Shown: in pieces, positions 1 to 6,212 of the stretch
Numbering within the stretch: position 1 is the stretch's first letter
Layout: each line of letters starts with the position of its first letter
NCBI GenBank assembly: GCA_964515255.1
Contig: CAZETL010000039.1
Location: 1 to 8,609 of the forward strand
Direction of reading: 5' to 3'
DNA: 8,609 nucleotides
Source of the DNA: GCA-016699975 sp964515255
Lineage (GTDB): Bacteria > Patescibacteriota > Minisyncoccia > Moranbacterales > UBA1568
Program-made: the position numbers and the translations under genes
Notes under the pieces: model-generated
What the model was told of the DNA's origin: nothing
What the model saw: the letters and a program-made list of their open reading frames with translations, nothing else
Databases searched by the model: none

Positions 1-2
1 CG

Positions 3-152
3 GAGGGAAATATCTTTTTTCTTGAAATCAACACCATACCGGGACAAACCAAAACAAGCCTTTGTCCCAAAGAAGCCGCCGCTGCAGACATGACTTTTCC
101 TGAATTTTTGGAAAAGCAAGTTATGCTTGCATTGAGCAAAACGAAACGGTGA
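3..152 (+). CDS. ddl: D-alanine--D-alanine ligase, C-terminal end (partial)
   Basis: The window opens inside a reading frame that runs 49 codons to a TGA. The peptide begins EGNIFFLEINTIPG and continues through QTKTSLCPKEAAAA. This matches the C-terminal signature of ATP-grasp D-Ala-D-Ala ligases: an E-x-N pair that binds the catalytic magnesium, then N-T-x-P-G-x-T, a Ser-Leu-x-P stretch and an Ala-rich helix. The enzyme joins two D-alanines in the cytoplasm for peptidoglycan precursors. Most members have Met in PGMT, while this one has Gln. The family is about 300-370 aa, so only the last seventh or so is present. The next gene starts 18 bases after the stop, so the two are probably co-transcribed. 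The family call is fairly secure. The exact substrate (D-Ala versus a depsipeptide variant) cannot be judged from this piece. Confidence 0.8.
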   Translation, partial: EGNIFFLEINTIPGQTKTSLCPKEAAAADMTFPEFLEKQVMLALSKTKR

Positions 153-170
153 TCAAGGCAATCAAAAAAT

Positions 171-1118
171 ATGGGCGAACAACTGAAGTTTCCATACGAA
201 CCGAGCGAGAAGAAACGGTTTGAAATTTCAGATGATGAATACTCTCGTGAGAGACTTGCAACAGTGAAGTCTTTTTATGAAACGATGCATCAATCGCTTG
301 ATGTTCCAATGGGACTTGCTCTATTTGGTTCGCTTGCAAAAGGAAAAGAACTCGATGTTGAGAAAAAAGATGCTTCAGATGTTGATTTTACACTCTATAT
401 CGATCTTGATGAGTATAAACGAAAATACATTGAGAATTTAAAAAATAACAAAGATTTTTCAGAATTCGAGGTTCGTCGCTTGGATGGATTTTGTCGAGAT
501 TTCTCCGAACGAAAGTTATTGAACGGAGGCATTCAAAAGATACGAGAGGGACAAGAACTTACTCTAGAAGAGAAAAACTTTTTCGAAAAAAGACTTCAGA
601 AATTCAATTTCGATCAGTTTATTTTCTTTCTTGCTGTGTGGCATGGGTACGCTGACATCTCTCGCTCGGATGGTACTCCCCAAAAGTTTTCATTTCGTGG
701 AAAGCCACAGTATCCAATCGAGAGAATGAATCACCTTTTGAGAATAAAGGATGTTCAGGTATGGCCTATACAATTTGAGGGTGAGTTTTCAATAAAAAAT
801 CAGGTGCAAAAGGTAAAAAATCTTTGCGAAAGTGTTAGTAAAGGAGAGAGCGACCAACGCAAATACGTTCTCGATCAAGAAAGGTACGGCATTGCCCGAA
901 TTTTTGGGTTGGACATTGGCGGTGGAATGAAGCCATACCGACAAGCCTTTGTACGGGAACTTCTACTCTTGCCTCAAGAGGAGGGGGAGAAGCTTTGGGG
1001 TATCGTAAATGACTCTGTCCGAATTCGCGAAAGAGCCAATACAATACCGGAACACATGGAAAAGCAGTTTCCCAAAACTCTCCAAGAAGCGGCGCGGTAT
1101 TACGGGGTACAAATCTGA
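171..1118 (+). CDS. Polymerase-beta-fold nucleotidyltransferase domain protein
   Basis: This 315-aa soluble protein has no signal peptide or membrane segment. Residues 50-80 carry the nucleotidyltransferase signature: G53-S54, K57-G58, then D70-x-D72 followed by a hydrophobic strand (FTLYID). In the polymerase-beta/MNT superfamily the GS motif positions the nucleotide and the D-x-D carboxylates bind the two metals. The superfamily transfers a nucleotide to RNA, proteins or small molecules. Nothing here fixes the acceptor. Residues 80-315 are charged and mainly helical-looking, with no second domain I can name. At 315 aa it is much longer than a minimal MNT antitoxin-like protein (about 100 aa), and no HEPN partner is adjacent. 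The ATG at 171 has only a weak AAGG 12 bases upstream. It follows the ligase gene by 18 bases and probably reads from that promoter. Confidence 0.65.
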   Translation: MGEQLKFPYEPSEKKRFEISDDEYSRERLATVKSFYETMHQSLDVPMGLALFGSLAKGKELDVEKKDASDVDFTLYIDLDEYKRKYIENLKNNKDFSEFEVRRLDGFCRDFSERKLLNGGIQKIREGQELTLEEKNFFEKRLQKFNFDQFIFFLAVWHGYADISRSDGTPQKFSFRGKPQYPIERMNHLLRIKDVQVWPIQFEGEFSIKNQVQKVKNLCESVSKGESDQRKYVLDQERYGIARIFGLDIGGGMKPYRQAFVRELLLLPQEEGEKLWGIVNDSVRIRERANTIPEHMEKQFPKTLQEAARYYGVQI

Positions 1119-1121
1119 TTA

Positions 1122-1250
1122 TTACCAATCCTGCTGCGCCATAACTCGCTCCATCCATTCCCACATCAGCTCGAATCGCGTGCTCATGTCGAGGAGTCCC
1201 TGCAAGATTCTTGGCGAGAAATTGTTCGTGATTACGTCCCGCCGTCCCCG
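1122..1250 (-). pseudogene. Degenerate minus-strand coding relic, copy 1
   Basis: On the minus strand a frame of about 42 codons runs from just after a TAG (1251-1253) to tandem TAA stops (1122-1124). It includes GRRDVITNNFSPRILQ, then RFELMWEWMERVMAQQDW. No normal start fits the conserved beginning: ACG stands where copy 2 has ATG, and the only in-frame ATG near the middle (1185-1187) would give about 21 aa. A related stretch lies at 7176-7269. Most differences there are at third codon positions, for example CGG/CGA, TTC/TTT, GCG/GCA and CAG/CAA. This implies that both copies descend from a real protein-coding sequence. The TAG aligns with a TGG in the other copy. I do not recognise the parent protein. 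It starts 3 bases past the stop of the convergent nucleotidyltransferase gene. It could also be a small functional gene with an unusual start. Confidence 0.5.
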
Positions 1251-1275
1251 CTAATTGTCGGAATTCGCCAATGCG

Positions 1276-1298
1276 ACCGTTCGAAAGAACGGTTTTTT
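1276..1298 (+). terminator. Intrinsic terminator of the ligase/nucleotidyltransferase unit
   Basis: A perfect 7-bp stem, ACCGTTC paired with GAACGGT, closes a GAAA tetraloop and runs straight into a T-tract (1293-1298). It separates the upstream transcription unit from the copper operon promoter that begins 26 bases later. Confidence 0.85.
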
Positions 1299-1323
1299 GG
1301 CTTCTATGGGTGGGTTCTTTTGG

Positions 1324-1353
1324 TTGACACTGATACCCCTAGGGGGGTATATT
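1324..1353 (+). promoter_or_regulatory. Copper operon promoter (sigma-70 type)
   Basis: A consensus -35 TTGACA (1324-1329) is followed after 18 bp by TATATT (1348-1353) as the -10 box. The expected transcription start is 1359-1362, at or within two bases of the ATG of the repressor gene. The transcript is therefore predicted to be leaderless or nearly so. An upstream TTG at 1320 would put this promoter inside the coding region, which argues against that start. Confidence 0.8.
1333..1350 (+). promoter_or_regulatory. CsoR operator (inverted repeat inside the promoter)
   Basis: ATACCCC (1333-1339) and GGGGTAT (1344-1350) form a perfect 7-bp inverted repeat around TAGG. A G/C-rich palindrome with ATAC/GTAT ends is the usual form of a CsoR-family operator. 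It fills the -35/-10 spacer and overlaps the -10 box, so a bound repressor should exclude RNA polymerase. No second copy was seen in the window. Confidence 0.8.
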
Positions 1354-1361
1354 GGCAGCAT

Positions 1362-1637
1362 ATGAAATATTTGGATGACAAGAATAAGGCAAAGGTTTTT
1401 CGGCGCCTTAAGCTTATCGAAGGGCAAGTGCGAGGTCTTCAGAGAATGATCGAAAACGACGCCTATTGCATCGATGTCATCACACAAACATCGGCGGTAA
1501 AGCAGGGGCTGTCGAATGTTGAAGATATTCTCCTTGAAAACCATCTCGGCCATTGCGTTGTCCGTCAAATAGAGGCTGGCCAGATAAGGAAAGCCAAGGA
1601 GGAAGTGATACAGGTGTATAAATTAAAAAGAAAATAG
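1362..1637 (+). CDS. csoR: CsoR-family copper-sensing transcriptional repressor
   Basis: This 91-aa all-helical protein has the CsoR/RcnR fold pattern and is the usual length. Counting from ATG 1362, the Cu(I) ligands fall at C36, H61 and C65, with second-shell Y35 and E81. These are the residue numbers known for Mycobacterium tuberculosis CsoR. The C-H-C set with the HLGHC motif favours Cu(I) over the Ni/Co sensor RcnR or the formaldehyde sensor FrmR. The basic N-terminal helix (KNKAKVFRRLKLIEGQVRGL) is the expected DNA-contacting region. When copper-free it should bind the palindrome at 1333-1350 and repress the whole operon. Copper binding would release it. The frame is open back to a TTG at 1320, but the promoter and operator lie there, so ATG 1362 is preferred. 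There is no Shine-Dalgarno, as expected for a leaderless message. The next gene starts 3 bases after the stop. Confidence 0.92.
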   Translation: MKYLDDKNKAKVFRRLKLIEGQVRGLQRMIENDAYCIDVITQTSAVKQGLSNVEDILLENHLGHCVVRQIEAGQIRKAKEEVIQVYKLKRK

Positions 1638-1640
1638 CCT

Positions 1641-2201
1641 ATGAAAGTGTCAATCTATTTAGCGATGGGATTCATGGTCGTCGGTATAATGGCAGGACTC
1701 AGTTTCGGATATTATCTGACGCCGGAGTACCGTGTTTCCATGTACGATAAAAATGTCATGACGCTCGGAGTCGCCGATAGGACTCTCGATTTGCGGTACA
1801 TAAATGCCATGATCGCCCATCATAGGGGGGCGATGCTTCTCGCGGAACAACTCTCGAAAAATACAGTTCGCCCCGAGATGAAGACGCTTGCCAAATCCAT
1901 TTTGGACGACGAGCCGAAAGCCATAGGCGAACTCTACGCCTGGAAGGAGGCTTGGTACGGAGACTCGAGGCGCGTCCGAGATCCGATTGTCGCCAATCTC
2001 GGATCTCCAGGTGAAACATTTGATCTCCGATTTTTGAATGCGATCATTGCTCATCATGAAGCTGGTATTTCCATGACCAAAGAGGCGAGGCAGAAATCGA
2101 GTAGAACTGAGATTCTCAATAACGCCGACGCGGTCGAAGCGTTTCTGACAAACGGACTGAAAACCCTCAAAGAGCTGAGGAATAGTTGGTATAATGCCTA
2201 A
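1641..2201 (+). CDS. Membrane-anchored DUF305 protein, probable copper-binding
   Basis: This 186-aa protein has an uncleaved-looking N-terminal membrane segment at about residues 5-25 (ending GLSFGYYL), so the rest should face outward. Two related halves follow. Each has an aromatic/Asn-x-I/M-I-A-H-H motif: RYINAMIAHH with H60-H61, and RFLNAIIAHH with H138-H139. Each motif is followed by a helix. This is the DUF305 (ferritin-like helical) pattern of paired His and nearby Met. A DUF305 protein, CopM of Synechocystis, is known to bind copper and support resistance. Together with its place between the repressor and the exporter, that suggests an extracytoplasmic copper chaperone or scavenger. 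Metal binding itself is inferred. No Shine-Dalgarno precedes the ATG, which lies 3 bases after the previous stop, so translation is probably coupled. The exporter gene begins 5 bases downstream. Confidence 0.85.
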   Translation: MKVSIYLAMGFMVVGIMAGLSFGYYLTPEYRVSMYDKNVMTLGVADRTLDLRYINAMIAHHRGAMLLAEQLSKNTVRPEMKTLAKSILDDEPKAIGELYAWKEAWYGDSRRVRDPIVANLGSPGETFDLRFLNAIIAHHEAGISMTKEARQKSSRTEILNNADAVEAFLTNGLKTLKELRNSWYNA

Positions 2202-2206
2202 ATCCT

Positions 2207-4462
2207 ATGGCTACGCAGACCTTAAAAGTCAAGGGCATGCACTGCGCGAGTTGCGCGGCAGTGATTACGAAGAGGGTTTCCGTCTTGCCCAATGTTCGTT
2301 CCGTGTCCGTGAATTACGGCACCGAGAAAGCGAAAATAGATTTCGATGATGCAATTATCTCTCTTCAAGAGGTGAATGCGGAGCTCGGGAAGTTCGGGTA
2401 TTCGCTGGTCTCGCCTCATGAGAGTGGCGAAGATCGTCATCGGGAAGTGTCGGAAGAGCGGGAACTTGTCGAGCTGAAGAATAAAATGGAATTTATTTTC
2501 CCCGTCACGGTTTCAGTGTTCGTTCTCATGATGTGGGACATCTTCGCGCGAATAGCGGCATGGGTGCCAAATGTGCCGATCCCCATGGCTCTTTTCAATA
2601 CGATTTCAATGGTGCTCGCAACCATTTCGCTATTCTGGGTCGGCAAGCCGTACTTGCTTGGGGTAGCACGGTTTATCCGCCACGGAGTTGCCAATATGGA
2701 TACGCTTATCGGCATTGGCACGCTTACGGCATATGCGTATAGTGTGCTTATTACGCTTCTGCCGGTGTTTGGGACATTGCTTCGAGTTCCCGAATATACC
2801 TATTTTGACGTCGTGATCGTGGTAACGGGCTTTGTTACTTTCGGAAAATACCTCGAAGCTCGTTCGAAGAAAAAAACGGGAGATGCTGTCGAAAAACTTC
2901 TCGGTCTTCAGCCGAATGCGGCACTTCTTCTTCGCGACGGCAAGGAAGCCGAGGTTGCTCTCGACGAGGTGGTGCGCGGCGACAAGATTATTGTGAAACC
3001 TGGAAGCAGGATTCCGGTTGACGGAACTATTTTCGACGGAAAATCATTTGTTGACGAATCAATGGTTACCGGGGAATCCGTCCCGGTGGAGAAAGGTATC
3101 GGCGATTCCGTCGTTGCCGGGACGATCAATACAAATGGCTCATTCGTCTTCGAAGCGACGAAAGTGGGAAAGGAGACGCTACTCGCCCATATTATTCGGA
3201 TGGTCGAAGAAGCGGAAGGGAGCAAAGCGCCAATCGAAGCAATGGCGGATCGCATATCGGGGAAATTCGTACCGATTGTGCTCTTTGTTTCGCTCGCTTC
3301 GCTTCTTGGTTGGATGGTGATTGGAAGCCAATTCATGGCATTCTCTCAGGCGATATCGCTCGGTGTCCTTTCTTTCGTCAGCGTGCTCGTCATCGCTTGC
3401 CCGTGCGCTCTGGGGCTTGCTACGCCCACCGCTATCATCGTCGGGGTCGGCAAGGGCGCCCAAAACGGAATTCTCGTCAAAGATGCCGCAACGCTCGAAC
3501 GTTTGCACAAAATCGACACGTTGATTGTGGATAAAACCGGCACCATTACCATTGGCAAACCGTCCGTAACCGATGTTTTCCCGGGAAACGGAATCGAACA
3601 CGACGATTTTGTGCGCTTACTTGCCTCTCTCGAGAGTAAGTCCGAACACCCGATCGCCTCTGCGGTTACTCAGTTTGCAAAAGAAAAAAATATTTCTCTT
3701 GCACCCGTATCGGATTTCTCAATTATTGGGGGTAAGGGGCTTACGGGGAAAATCGACGGGAAAGAATATTTTGTCGGGAATGAAACGCTCATGGGTGAAT
3801 TGGGCGCGCGATTTGACGTAGCTTCATTAGAACCGCATGTCGCTTCCGGAAAGACACCGATTCTCCTTGCGACTCAGGGTTCTTTTCTTGGCTTTGCTAT
3901 GGTTGCTGACAAAGTAAAACAAGAGTCCCGGAGTGCAATTTCGAGTCTTCGGAATATGGGCGTACGGGTTATTATGCTGACGGGCGACAATGAGCAAACC
4001 GCGAGAAACATTGCATCGCAGGTTGGCATAGACGAAGTTATTGCTCGCGCATTGCCTCAGGATAAGGCTAGCAAAATAAAGGAATTGCAGGAGCAAGGGA
4101 AAACGGTTGCGATGGCGGGAGATGGCGTGAACGATGCTCCGGCACTCGCGCAAGCGGATGTAGGCATCGCCATGGGGACGGGGACAGACATAGCCATCGA
4201 GTCGGCAGGGATAACACTCCTTCGCGGAGATATATCGAAACTCGCAAAGGCAGTGAAGCTCTCGCGGATCACTCTCTCGGGCATCAAACAAAACCTATTC
4301 TGGGCGTTCATATACAATATCGTCGGCATTCCGCTCGCGGCGGGAGTCTTCTATCCGGTTTTCGGCTGGGTGCTCAACCCGATCTTCGCCGGATTTGCAA
4401 TGGCTTTGTCGAGCGTATCGGTCGTGTCGAATTCATTGCGGATTAAAACGAAGAAATTATAG
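2207..4462 (+). CDS. copA: Cu(I)-exporting P1B-type ATPase CopA
   Basis: This is a 751-aa copper-transporting P-type ATPase of normal length with one N-terminal heavy-metal-associated domain (GMHCASC, C13 and C16). In order, it has paired membrane helices between about 95 and 215, the actuator motif TGES (288-291), and the metal site CPC in helix 6 (398-400). The phosphorylation loop DKTGT (D442) follows, then SEHP (H481) in the nucleotide-binding domain and the hinge GDGVND (638-643). The last two membrane helices hold Y703-N704 and M732-x-x-S735-S736. CPC with YN and MxxSS is the P1B-1 signature, which fits Cu(I)/Ag(I) rather than Zn/Cd. It pumps cytoplasmic copper outward using ATP. The gene is the last of the csoR operon and starts 5 bases after the DUF305 stop. 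It has no visible Shine-Dalgarno, and CCTATG precedes both downstream starts. All key residues are intact. Confidence 0.96.
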   Translation: MATQTLKVKGMHCASCAAVITKRVSVLPNVRSVSVNYGTEKAKIDFDDAIISLQEVNAELGKFGYSLVSPHESGEDRHREVSEERELVELKNKMEFIFPVTVSVFVLMMWDIFARIAAWVPNVPIPMALFNTISMVLATISLFWVGKPYLLGVARFIRHGVANMDTLIGIGTLTAYAYSVLITLLPVFGTLLRVPEYTYFDVVIVVTGFVTFGKYLEARSKKKTGDAVEKLLGLQPNAALLLRDGKEAEVALDEVVRGDKIIVKPGSRIPVDGTIFDGKSFVDESMVTGESVPVEKGIGDSVVAGTINTNGSFVFEATKVGKETLLAHIIRMVEEAEGSKAPIEAMADRISGKFVPIVLFVSLASLLGWMVIGSQFMAFSQAISLGVLSFVSVLVIACPCALGLATPTAIIVGVGKGAQNGILVKDAATLERLHKIDTLIVDKTGTITIGKPSVTDVFPGNGIEHDDFVRLLASLESKSEHPIASAVTQFAKEKNISLAPVSDFSIIGGKGLTGKIDGKEYFVGNETLMGELGARFDVASLEPHVASGKTPILLATQGSFLGFAMVADKVKQESRSAISSLRNMGVRVIMLTGDNEQTARNIASQVGIDEVIARALPQDKASKIKELQEQGKTVAMAGDGVNDAPALAQADVGIAMGTGTDIAIESAGITLLRGDISKLAKAVKLSRITLSGIKQNLFWAFIYNIVGIPLAAGVFYPVFGWVLNPIFAGFAMALSSVSVVSNSLRIKTKKL

Positions 4463-4481
4463 GCAGGCGTACTTTCCGGTG

Positions 4482-4513
4482 CCGATTCCTGATCGGAGTG
4501 ATTGTTTTCTTTG
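4482..4513 (+). terminator. Possible weak terminator after copA
   Basis: A 5-bp stem, CCGAT and ATCGG around TCCTG, is followed three bases later by a T-rich stretch (TGATTGTTTTCTTTG). A second inverted repeat, TTAAGAG and CTCTTGA (4515-4534), overlaps the next -35 box. Neither is strong, so read-through from the copper operon into the next genes is possible. Confidence 0.3.
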
Positions 4514-4530
4514 TTTAAGAGATCGGACTC

Positions 4531-4560
4531 TTGACAAAGTTCTTTTACCCTTGATAAGAT
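4531..4560 (+). promoter_or_regulatory. Promoter of the envelope-protein gene block
   Basis: A consensus -35 TTGACA (4531-4536) and TAAGAT (4555-4560, 4 of 6 matches to TATAAT) are separated by 18 bp. Transcription should begin near 4567. No copy of the copper operator is present. The inverted repeat TTAAGAG/CTCTTGA at 4515-4534 overlaps the -35 box and could be an operator for an unknown regulator. Confidence 0.65.
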
Positions 4561-4566
4561 ATTCGG

Positions 4567-4617
4567 ACCAAGCGACAAGTGCTGCTTGGTGGAGCGGCAA
4601 GACTCCTTTTTCTTGCC
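4567..4617 (+). promoter_or_regulatory. Two-hairpin 5' leader
   Basis: Two perfect 7-bp stems lie back to back just after the predicted transcription start. The first pairs ACCAAGC (4567-4573) with GCTTGGT (4584-4590). The second pairs GGCAAGA (4596-4602) with TCTTGCC (4611-4617). The Shine-Dalgarno follows ten bases later and stays free. The leader may stabilise the message or act in attenuation. It matches no riboswitch class I know. Confidence 0.5.
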
Positions 4618-4626
4618 TTGTTCCTT

Positions 4627-4635
4627 AAAGAGGTG
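4627..4635 (+). promoter_or_regulatory. Shine-Dalgarno that fixes the start at 4642
   Basis: AAAGAGGTG lies 6 bases before ATG 4642. It supports this start over an in-frame GTG at 4579, which would add 21 residues encoded by the hairpin leader. Confidence 0.8.
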
Positions 4636-4641
4636 CTGGAA

Positions 4642-5118
4642 ATGCGTAAGTTTGCGGCTTCCATGAGCCTTGTTTTGGCTGTTTTCGGTGTAGTCATTGC
4701 AGGCTATCCTGGTATTGCGTCGGCGGACAAGCCGACCTATGCGCGAGTTCGTCCTGTGGACTATTGGCTTTTTGGAGCTTTTGTTGATCACACCTATGTG
4801 TGCTACAAGGGTTCCAGGGAGCGGTGCTTTGCTAATTACGGAGGGAACACTGGTGGGAGCAAGCTTGATGGCACAAGTGGGGAAAGCGATACGGATCACG
4901 TGTCGTGTGTTCATGATGAAGGGAAGTACAAAGACGGGGCCTGTTACCAGGAGGAGCGCAAGGATGCAGTGTGCCACCAGGAGAGCAATATTGGCTTAGC
5001 TGACGCCGGAAAGACGGTAAATAAGGCCAGAGGATACATTGCCTCCTATAAGCTATTTGGAACTTATGGGAAGAGTTCAAGAGTTCTTGGGTGTCTGAAA
5101 AAGTGTTTGGCGAAATAG
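4642..5118 (+). CDS. Secreted Cys-rich protein of unknown function
   Basis: This 158-aa precursor has a clear signal peptide: basic start MRKF, a hydrophobic core to about residue 20, and a probable signal peptidase I site after A28 (ASA-D). The mature part of about 130 aa has seven cysteines (54, 62, 89, 101, 111, 151, 155), enough for three disulfides plus one free thiol. Striking motifs are DHTYVCYKG (H50), V110-C-H-Q-E-S-N116, and A129-R-G-Y, followed by FGTYG near 139-143. A histidine early and a C-H-Q later is an order seen in permuted papain-like hydrolases, so a cysteine peptidase/amidase fold is possible. This is a guess from motif order only. I do not recognise the family. It is first in a probable three-gene block with two membrane-anchored paralogues, so it likely acts at the cell surface. 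Confidence 0.75.
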   Translation: MRKFAASMSLVLAVFGVVIAGYPGIASADKPTYARVRPVDYWLFGAFVDHTYVCYKGSRERCFANYGGNTGGSKLDGTSGESDTDHVSCVHDEGKYKDGACYQEERKDAVCHQESNIGLADAGKTVNKARGYIASYKLFGTYGKSSRVLGCLKKCLAK

Positions 5119-5128
5119 GGTATTTCAC

Positions 5129-5157
5129 AGCAGTTCCCGAGAATCTCGGGAACTGCT
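5129..5157 (+). other. Strong intercistronic hairpin
   Basis: AGCAGTTCCCGAG (5129-5141) pairs perfectly over 13 bp with CTCGGGAACTGCT (5145-5157) around AAT. Only a poor T-run (CAACTTTC) follows, so it may be a partial terminator or an mRNA-stability element that lowers expression of the downstream genes relative to the secreted protein. Confidence 0.7.
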
Positions 5158-5168
5158 CAACTTTCATT

Positions 5169-5174
5169 GAGGAG
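5169..5174 (+). promoter_or_regulatory. Shine-Dalgarno that fixes the start at 5181
   Basis: GAGGAG lies 6 bases before ATG 5181. The frame is open back to 5091, but that extension would read through the intercistronic hairpin and overlap the previous gene. ATG 5181 also gives the typical MKKS membrane-anchor start. Confidence 0.8.
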
Positions 5175-5180
5175 CGTGCT

Positions 5181-6188
5181 ATGAAAAAGTCCGTCGCTGT
5201 GATTCTGACTGCTCTCGGGGTTGTTTCTCTGGGCGTTGTGGCATACGTCGTTTCCTTGGAGAGTCTGGATGTTATCGAAGCAACAAAAGTGAAGTCTGCG
5301 GAGGAAAGAGTATGGTCCTTGTTTGGAACCGAGAGCGATGCCGTCTCCGTATCTTCCAAGCGGGAGGGGACAACCCCTATCATCTCTCCTGGTGAAAAGC
5401 GAGTGCCGGATATCTCTGCAAATCAAGAAGCCCGCACGTTTTTGTCGGAAGGAGTGTTCTCTCAAGAGGAAATGCGTCTCATGATCGAGGGATTCGGAAA
5501 GCCGACGAAAGAGGCACTTCGCTGGATCGTGAATGATCGGCGGCACGCGGAATTCCTCGCCGACCTTGATGCGAAGCTTGGCGAGAGTCTCTCAAAAGAA
5601 GCGCGCGAAGCGATTTTGGAAAGCGCTCGGCTTCTATGGTTCCGACAAGATATGCTCGATCAGATGCATGATGCCGGAGTGATCAATATGGACTCATATC
5701 AGCTCGGGCTCAGAGAACTTTTGAGATCCGACAAAGAGGCTCTTGTCAGAATATTGAGCGATGAGGAGTATATGACTCTCATGGGCGAGTCGAAGGCGGA
5801 TCGCTCCTTCGAGCCGGAGGGTATCCCGATATCTTCCCAAGGGTATTCGGATATGACGTCTCTTTTCCCGGCGCTTCGAAACGGCGAACGAGCAGAAGTT
5901 TCTTCGTCGGCAGACGTGTACAAGGTGGTTCCGCGTGAGAAAGTGGATGAAGTCATTCGTATTAATCGCGAATGGTCTCGATTGCAGCGAGAGAATTACC
6001 ATGCATTTCTTGCGGGCGATATTTCAGAGATGGAGTTTGAGCTAAACGACACTCGAATCAAAGAGGAGGAGAGTGTCAAGATTGACGCCGTCATTACTCC
6101 CGAGCAGGAACTCTTCCTCTATGGAGCGAGTCGTCGCTGGGATGCCATGATGCCTGAAGAAAGAAAGAGAATTGAAGACGAATCGTAA
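5181..6188 (+). CDS. Membrane-anchored protein of unknown family, paralogue A
   Basis: This 335-aa protein has a short basic start (MKK) and one membrane helix at about residues 5-26, so most of it should lie outside the membrane. There is no lipobox and no cysteine at all. A Ser/Thr/Pro-rich linker (about 50-85) leads to a helical, acidic domain shared with the next gene. Shared motifs are VFSQEEMRLMIEGFG (92-106), LLWF (151-154), SDEEYMTLMG (193-202), GYSDMTSLFPALRNGE (221-236), VYKVVP (246-251) and TPEQELFLYG (306-315). The conserved positions include many Glu, Gly and aromatics, but no catalytic triad or metal site is evident. A charged tail after 316 is missing from paralogue B. It has its own Shine-Dalgarno, a hairpin in front and one behind. 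I do not recognise the family. An envelope structural or adaptor role is a guess. Confidence 0.85.
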   Translation: MKKSVAVILTALGVVSLGVVAYVVSLESLDVIEATKVKSAEERVWSLFGTESDAVSVSSKREGTTPIISPGEKRVPDISANQEARTFLSEGVFSQEEMRLMIEGFGKPTKEALRWIVNDRRHAEFLADLDAKLGESLSKEAREAILESARLLWFRQDMLDQMHDAGVINMDSYQLGLRELLRSDKEALVRILSDEEYMTLMGESKADRSFEPEGIPISSQGYSDMTSLFPALRNGERAEVSSSADVYKVVPREKVDEVIRINREWSRLQRENYHAFLAGDISEMEFELNDTRIKEEESVKIDAVITPEQELFLYGASRRWDAMMPEERKRIEDES

Positions 6189-6212
6189 ACTTTCTATCGC
6201 TGTCTCATAGCT

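Noticed and set aside
1320..1361. TTG start for csoR adding 14 residues
   Set aside because: The extension would be encoded by the -35, operator and -10 sequences. ATG 1362 gives the usual CsoR length and ligand numbering.
2908..4291. Several minus-strand open frames of 140-154 codons
   Set aside because: They lie antisense to copA, whose frame carries every catalytic motif. The opposite frames are Ser/Arg-rich shadows.
4491..4527. Direct repeat GATCGGA at 4491 and 4521
   Set aside because: Seven bases repeated twice in an intergenic region is easily chance. The inverted repeats there are reported separately.
4579..4641. GTG start adding 21 residues to the secreted protein
   Set aside because: It lies within the hairpin leader. 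ATG 4642 has a strong Shine-Dalgarno and a proper signal peptide directly after it.
4351..4977. 208-codon minus-strand open frame
   Set aside because: It spans the end of copA, the promoter and hairpin leader, and the secreted-protein gene. It has no ribosome site or recognisable motif, so it is an antisense shadow.
5091..5180. Upstream start for paralogue A at 5091
   Set aside because: It overlaps the preceding gene and crosses a 13-bp hairpin. ATG 5181 has a GAGGAG at correct spacing and opens with MKKS and a membrane helix.
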